From Sphingobacterium faecale (lineage in GTDB: Bacteria; Bacteroidota; Bacteroidia; Sphingobacteriales; Sphingobacteriaceae), in the NCBI RefSeq assembly GCF_016746095.1, contig NZ_JAERTY010000010.1:62001-126000 (forward strand): a stretch of DNA of 64,000 nt, given 5' to 3'. The stretch's first letter is position 1. Each line of letters begins with the position of its first letter. The translations under genes and the position numbers were made by a program. This document shows positions 60,344-64,000 of the stretch, piece by piece. A model generated the notes under the pieces. That model saw nothing but the letters and a program-made list of their open reading frames with translations, made no database searches and had not been told where the DNA came from.

Positions 60344-61477
60344 TTATTTCGTTTGATCTACAACTAACTCTACTTCATCAATATACAACGTACTACCAAC
60401 AGCACCATTGAACAAGTCTCCCTCTTTACTAGAACTGAATACAATGGTATATAAATACTCTTTAGCTGGGTCAAAAGATTTTCCATTGACAAAAGAAAAA
60501 GGTATCTCAAAAAAAGTCCATTCGTTGGTTTCGATTTGTTCTTTATTGCCTATACGAGCTACACTAACCATTCTAGCGTCTTTAAATCCGTGTGAACCTG
60601 TCAGATAATCTTTACCATCAATCGATTTCTCGAATAAAATAGCATAGGCATCCCAAGTATCTTTCATTAGTGTGGATGGTGGAGTATTAACAGCAAATTT
60701 TTCTCCCGCTTTGTATTTAAAAAAGCCCTTTAAAGCCACCGGTGCTTTTTTAGCATTATAAGGAAGACCAAATCGTGTCGATTCGATTGTAGGGCTCGCT
60801 AACCTAAATTCGCCAACAAACAGATTACCCGCAGCCAATGGTGACCCAAAGAGTCCTCCTAAAGGACCTGTACTCTTTGTAATCATCTTAACACCTTTTC
60901 CTATATACCCATCTGTCGTTTGGGCTGTCGGATAAATGCTTGGTTCAAGTTTTTCTCCAGGCTCTAAAAGAGTTGCAGCCAACATATTATATCCCTGATT
61001 AGCCGTAGCCCAGTCATATTTTTTTTGATTAGTTGTTGTTAATTCAAAAAACTGGTGATAAAATCCCTTTGGATTTTTAGCTTCCACGACCTCGGCATTC
61101 TCAAATGTTGAATAAAAATCAGCTACGTCATCGATAATAAAAGAAACTGTATAAGTTTTACTCCAAACCCCATCTTGCGAAGTAACCTTATATTGCTTAG
61201 GTGCAAAAAAATCTTGCTCAGTTCCACTGGCCGGTTCAATAGTGGCCCCTCCCGTCAGCGTAAATTCCGGTGCCTGCAAGTAGCTTCCAGAAAACCGCTT
61301 AAGTCTAAAGATAACTCTATCATCCCCAATAGAGGGCTTTACCTGCAAAATCTGATCACCGTGAGGAATTGAAGCAGTTTCAATATCCGCTTCCGTGTTA
61401 AGTGCTTCATCTTTAATACAACCACTCATAAAAAGGGTAGTTACGGCAGTTAATAATACTATAATTCTATACTTCAT
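60344..61477 (-). CDS. PCMD-domain lipoprotein
   Basis: A 377-aa protein with a lipoprotein signal (IIVLLTAVTTLFMSGC). An Ig-like region with two-strand repeats (VRF-type: DRVIFRLKRFSGSYLQ) precedes a C-terminal PCMD domain (about 120-375), with MITKSTGPLGGLFGSPLAAG, LFVGEFRLASPTIEST, LKGFFKYKAGEKF and LYTIVFSSSKEGDLFNGAVG, ending STLYIDEVELV. PCMD is a putative carbohydrate-binding or metabolism domain of Bacteroidota surface proteins. Paired with the barrel gene downstream. Confidence 0.88.
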   Translation of the reverse strand: MKYRIIVLLTAVTTLFMSGCIKDEALNTEADIETASIPHGDQILQVKPSIGDDRVIFRLKRFSGSYLQAPEFTLTGGATIEPASGTEQDFFAPKQYKVTSQDGVWSKTYTVSFIIDDVADFYSTFENAEVVEAKNPKGFYHQFFELTTTNQKKYDWATANQGYNMLAATLLEPGEKLEPSIYPTAQTTDGYIGKGVKMITKSTGPLGGLFGSPLAAGNLFVGEFRLASPTIESTRFGLPYNAKKAPVALKGFFKYKAGEKFAVNTPPSTLMKDTWDAYAILFEKSIDGKDYLTGSHGFKDARMVSVARIGNKEQIETNEWTFFEIPFSFVNGKSFDPAKEYLYTIVFSSSKEGDLFNGAVGSTLYIDEVELVVDQTK

Positions 61478-61561
61478 ACTTATTGAGTTTGTTAATTAAC
61501 TATAGGCTGAGCTTACATTCCTACTGGTTTCAGGTGTTCAAAAAAAGCTAAATATCCCAAT

Positions 61562-61687
61562 TTATCTTGCTTTTCTTCCATTCTTATTTGCTCCAGCAGT
61601 AGAGTCACCATAGCCATTTGCTAAACGCACAAAGGTATAATAATCCAAATCCTGAGCATCAATAAAACCACGATTGTTATTAAATCT
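61562..61687 (-). pseudogene. Possible C-terminal fragment of a lost surface protein gene
   Basis: On the minus strand a 41-codon frame without start reads NNNRGFIDAQDLDYYTFVRL, ANGYGDSTAGANKNG and RKAR, then stops. Composition and codon use look protein-like, but I do not recognise a family. It lies in the gap upstream of the PCMD gene, so it may be what is left of a third gene of that cluster. Confidence 0.35.
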
Positions 61688-61717
61688 TTACATTACCTTG
61701 TTTAATGTATGATAATA

Positions 61718-62083
61718 TCAGATGACGCTCTTAATTTCTTCGCGTACCTTTTTGGGCAAACTATCAAAGACAAGCTGATAACTGTGGTCGACCAATTCAA
61801 ACAATACGGTATCAGACAATTCCCGATTGGCATATACCGTGTTCCAATGCTTCTTGTTCATATGGTATCCAGGAAATACCGTGTTGTCATAGCCTTCTCT
61901 AAGCTCTACCGCATATTCTGGATCACATTTCACATTAAAGCTTAATTGATCCACCTGATCCAATCCGACCAACAAAAAAACTTTGCCTGCGACTTTAAAC
62001 ACCAGTGTATCCGGCCCAAAGGGAGCCTCTTCGTAAACGGCCTTTTGGTTTAAACAATATTCCCGCAGTTCTTCGATATGCAT
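61718..62083 (-). CDS. MmcQ/YjbR family protein
   Basis: A 121-aa protein matching the MmcQ/YjbR DNA-binding family from end to end: MHIEELREYCLNQKAVYEEA, PFGPDTLVFKVAGKVFLLVG, FPGYHMNKKHWNTVYANREL, and ELVDHSYQLVFDSLPKK. Some members have a CyaY-like fold and bind double-stranded DNA; function is unclear. It starts 18 bp after the thioredoxin-like gene. Confidence 0.93.
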   Translation of the reverse strand: MHIEELREYCLNQKAVYEEAPFGPDTLVFKVAGKVFLLVGLDQVDQLSFNVKCDPEYAVELREGYDNTVFPGYHMNKKHWNTVYANRELSDTVLFELVDHSYQLVFDSLPKKVREEIKSVI

Positions 62084-62101
62084 TTTTGAACTTATTAAAT
62101 G

Positions 62102-62668
62102 TTAATTTTTCTCCACTACGCTCAATAATGCGACCAGCTCTTGCTGCAGCTCTACCCCTTTGTCAGAATTGTACCATGTTTGAAAATAAGTCTTGATATC
62201 TTCAAACTCTTTGCCTTCAGCTTTCATTTCATCAAAGATTTGTTGGAGCGCTGCAGGCCTAGGTCCCCAGATCGCCATATCTTCTCCCAGCTCATTTCTA
62301 ATAATTAATTTAGGAATAGACTTCCCCCCGTTTGTCAAGTAATTCTCGATCAGAAAAGGTTCGGAATCCCGCAATTGGATATCCAAGACGATATTAGGAT
62401 TATCCTTGATCAAAGTATGAATTTGAGGAACACTATGTGCCGCATCACCGCACCAGGGCTCTGTTATCAAAATCCAAGTCTGCTTTTGGGTAGATGCAGA
62501 GAAAAAAGCCCGAGCCTCTTCACTAACTTCAAACTTCTTCAACCAACGGTTCATTCTGGACCAATTGAGCTTTGCATAATTAAGATATTCAGGATCGCTA
62601 TAAGTAGGATAGTTTGATGGATTAGTCAATACATCTTCAAAATAGTTCAAATAAGCTTCGAAAGTCAT
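62102..62668 (-). CDS. Thioredoxin-family protein with WCGDAAHS motif
   Basis: An 188-aa cytosolic protein of the thioredoxin fold: WILITEPWCGDAAHSVPQIH (active-site-like, one Cys only), LDIQLRDSEPFLIENYLTNG and KSIPKLIIRNELGEDMAIWG (cis-Pro). The second redox Cys is replaced, so a disulfide oxidoreductase role is unlikely; a one-Cys or binding role is possible. Found widely in Bacteroidota. Upstream of the YjbR-like gene in the same operon. Confidence 0.88.
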   Translation of the reverse strand: MTFEAYLNYFEDVLTNPSNYPTYSDPEYLNYAKLNWSRMNRWLKKFEVSEEARAFFSASTQKQTWILITEPWCGDAAHSVPQIHTLIKDNPNIVLDIQLRDSEPFLIENYLTNGGKSIPKLIIRNELGEDMAIWGPRPAALQQIFDEMKAEGKEFEDIKTYFQTWYNSDKGVELQQELVALLSVVEKN

Positions 62669-62793
62669 ATGTGTATATTATTAATTTTAGAGTAATGGTA
62701 GTCATATACATCACAAAAATAGGTATAATACCTCAACAAAATAGTCATCAAAATGTTGCAATCCATTTAACATTATTTAATAATTGTTCGCTC

Positions 62794-62801
62794 TATCTTT
62801 G
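62794..62801 (+). promoter_or_regulatory. -7 box for the outer-membrane barrel gene at 62823
   Basis: TATCTTTG matches TAnnTTTG, 21 bp before the ATG at 62823. No clear -33 TTTG. Confidence 0.5.
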
Positions 62802-62822
62802 GTCAATCTTTAAACCGATTGA

Positions 62823-64000
62823 ATGAAAAGATTTATATTCAGTATTCTTATATTGGTTGCTTCCAACTTAGTTTATGGGCAACACGCATTATCTGGCAGA
62901 GTTATAGACAAAGCCGATAGCAGGCCGCTCACCAATGCATCTATCGTATTACTTGATCAGGACTCTATCATGCAACAGTTCACAAGGGCAGATGAAGATG
63001 GAAAATTTTCATTCAAGAGCTTGAGAGACTCCTCTTATCTGCTTATTGTATCCTACCCAAAATTTGAACTGATCTCTAAAAAAATAAAAGTAGGAGGCTC
63101 CAACTCAACACTTGCACCCATCGCTTTGAGCTCACAGGCTAATTTGATTGAGGAAGTGGTTATCCAACAACGCCTACCCATCCGTATCAAGGGCGATACA
63201 TTGGAATACGATGCTAATAGTTTTGAAACAGAAAAAAATGCGAAACTAGAAGACTTATTAAGACGCCTCCCTGGTTTATCCGTTTCTGGTGACGGGAAAA
63301 TAACAGCAAATGGAAAGTCAGTCTCCAAAGTATTAATCGATGGAGAAGAGTTCTTTGGTTATGATCCAAAAATCGCTATCCGCAATATCCGCGCGGATGC
63401 TGTCGACAAAGTACAGGTATACGAGAAAAAATCTAAAGAAGCCGAATTAACAGGAATAGATGATGGTGTACGTGAGGTCACTGTCAATGCGGTATTAAAA
63501 GAAGAAGCCCGCAAAGGTATTTTTGGCAATGCCGAAGTCCTTGCAGGAAGCAATGAACTGTACACTGCCAGTCTATTCGCTGCAAAATTCAATAAAACGG
63601 AGCGCATAGGAGTAACCGCTAACACCAACAATATGGGGGGTGGAATGGGACGTGAGGGGGGCTTGCGAACGAACAGCCAGATCACTGGAAATCCACTTAG
63701 CACATCCGTAGGAGCTAACTATGAGAACCAGTTCTTTCAGCGTAAAGTCAATTTTAATGGAAATTACAACTTCAACACGAACAGCAATAGCAATGAACGT
63801 CAATCCTTTAACAAACAGCTATTAGCCGAAAATGTAATTGAAGAATCAGAGAGTAAATCTAAGACTGCGAACTCGTCGGATGCTCATGGTGTACGATCTG
63901 AAATAAGATATAGAATAGACTCAACATCTAATATGGAGATCAACCTAGGTGCCAACTTTACCAATAACTATAGCAGTAGCGAATCCAACAACTATACGAC
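62823..64000 (+). CDS. Outer-membrane barrel protein with carboxypeptidase-like domain (TonB-dependent-receptor-like), 3' end outside the window
   Basis: The ATG at 62823 opens a frame that is still open at base 64000 (392 codons visible). It has a signal peptide (MKRFIFSILILVASNLVYGQ), a carboxypeptidase-D regulatory-like domain (about 22-100, LSGRVIDKADSRPLTNASIV), a plug-like domain (LIEEVVIQQRLPIRIKGDTL, LEDLLRRLPGLSVSGDGKI, VLIDGEEFFGYDPKIAIRNI) and the first barrel strands. This matches the outer-membrane-beta family related to TonB receptors but without a clear TonB box. Substrate unknown. Confidence 0.92.
   Translation, partial: MKRFIFSILILVASNLVYGQHALSGRVIDKADSRPLTNASIVLLDQDSIMQQFTRADEDGKFSFKSLRDSSYLLIVSYPKFELISKKIKVGGSNSTLAPIALSSQANLIEEVVIQQRLPIRIKGDTLEYDANSFETEKNAKLEDLLRRLPGLSVSGDGKITANGKSVSKVLIDGEEFFGYDPKIAIRNIRADAVDKVQVYEKKSKEAELTGIDDGVREVTVNAVLKEEARKGIFGNAEVLAGSNELYTASLFAAKFNKTERIGVTANTNNMGGGMGREGGLRTNSQITGNPLSTSVGANYENQFFQRKVNFNGNYNFNTNSNSNERQSFNKQLLAENVIEESESKSKTANSSDAHGVRSEIRYRIDSTSNMEINLGANFTNNYSSSESNNYT

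Noticed and set aside
1..64000. Prophage, integrative element or transposon
   Set aside because: No integrase, transposase, terminase, relaxase or terminal repeats were seen; gene content and base composition are even throughout.

Overview
The window looks like chromosomal DNA of a Bacteroidota bacterium, most likely a member of the Sphingobacteriaceae. The reasons are AT-rich DNA, promoters of the form TTTG-N19-21-TAnnTTTG rather than -35/-10 boxes, almost no Shine-Dalgarno sequences, and typical Bacteroidota families (DUF3127, PCMD lipoprotein, FimB/Mfa2-like lipoprotein, GH95 fucosidase, TonB-dependent receptors with carboxypeptidase-like N-terminal domains). No rRNA, tRNA, integrase, transposase, phage module or CRISPR array was seen. 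This is a mainly housekeeping and catabolic segment with several unusual non-coding elements.

Layout. 1-7.9 kb: a MORN-like repeat protein (cut by the window start), a TPM-domain membrane protein, a fimbrillin-like lipoprotein and a GH95 alpha-L-fucosidase. 8.2-13.7 kb: catalase, a Cys/Met-metabolism PLP enzyme, a lipocalin-like lipoprotein, small membrane proteins and an SDR. 13.7-16.4 kb: a four-gene minus-strand operon led by a DUF2089 regulator. 16.6-19.4 kb: plsC facing a glycosyltransferase/flippase-like pair. 19.58-20.18 kb: a 42-bp palindrome array against ruvC. 20.8-27.3 kb: a kinase-like unknown, an Lrp regulator, and mutL followed by two rhomboid-like genes and an EEP phosphatase. 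27.3-36.7 kb: S41 protease, a palindrome-rich control region, fumarase, a TelA pair, an acyltransferase, a ROK regulator and a DUF3127 OB-fold protein. 36.8-43.9 kb: THUMP methylase, HD hydrolase, three consecutive phosphodiester hydrolases, DUF4197, PepT and a nitroreductase. 43.9-48.8 kb: an ECF sigma/anti-sigma pair, then a YeiH transporter with two oxidoreductases. 49.0-51.8 kb: a TonB-dependent receptor behind a long leader with small ORFs. 52-58.3 kb: a MarR-headed fatty-acid beta-oxidation operon containing a gene remnant. 58.5-64 kb: a 2OG-Fe dioxygenase, an outer-membrane barrel, a PCMD lipoprotein, an YjbR protein, a thioredoxin-like protein and the start of an outer-membrane barrel gene cut by the window end.

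The three most interesting elements are non-coding or nearly so. (1) Fourteen identical copies of a perfect 14-bp palindrome, TTACATGCATGTAA, lie exactly 42 bp apart (four helical turns at 10.5 bp per turn) between a flippase-like gene and ruvC. (2) The 280-nt leader of the TonB-dependent receptor encodes a 32-residue peptide ending CRMRMCV, then a terminator-like hairpin, then an 18-residue ORF that stops 4 nt before the receptor start, with a 16-bp direct repeat near each end. This is the layout of an attenuator, possibly sulfur-responsive. (3) Five copies of a 17-bp CATATGrAATA element form nested inverted repeats in front of the gene at 29269. Smaller signals include a MarR operator overlapping a well-formed promoter, an SSB-like acidic tail on the DUF3127 protein, a rhomboid-like protein without its catalytic serine motif, and a four-helix-bundle gene remnant inside the fatty-acid operon.
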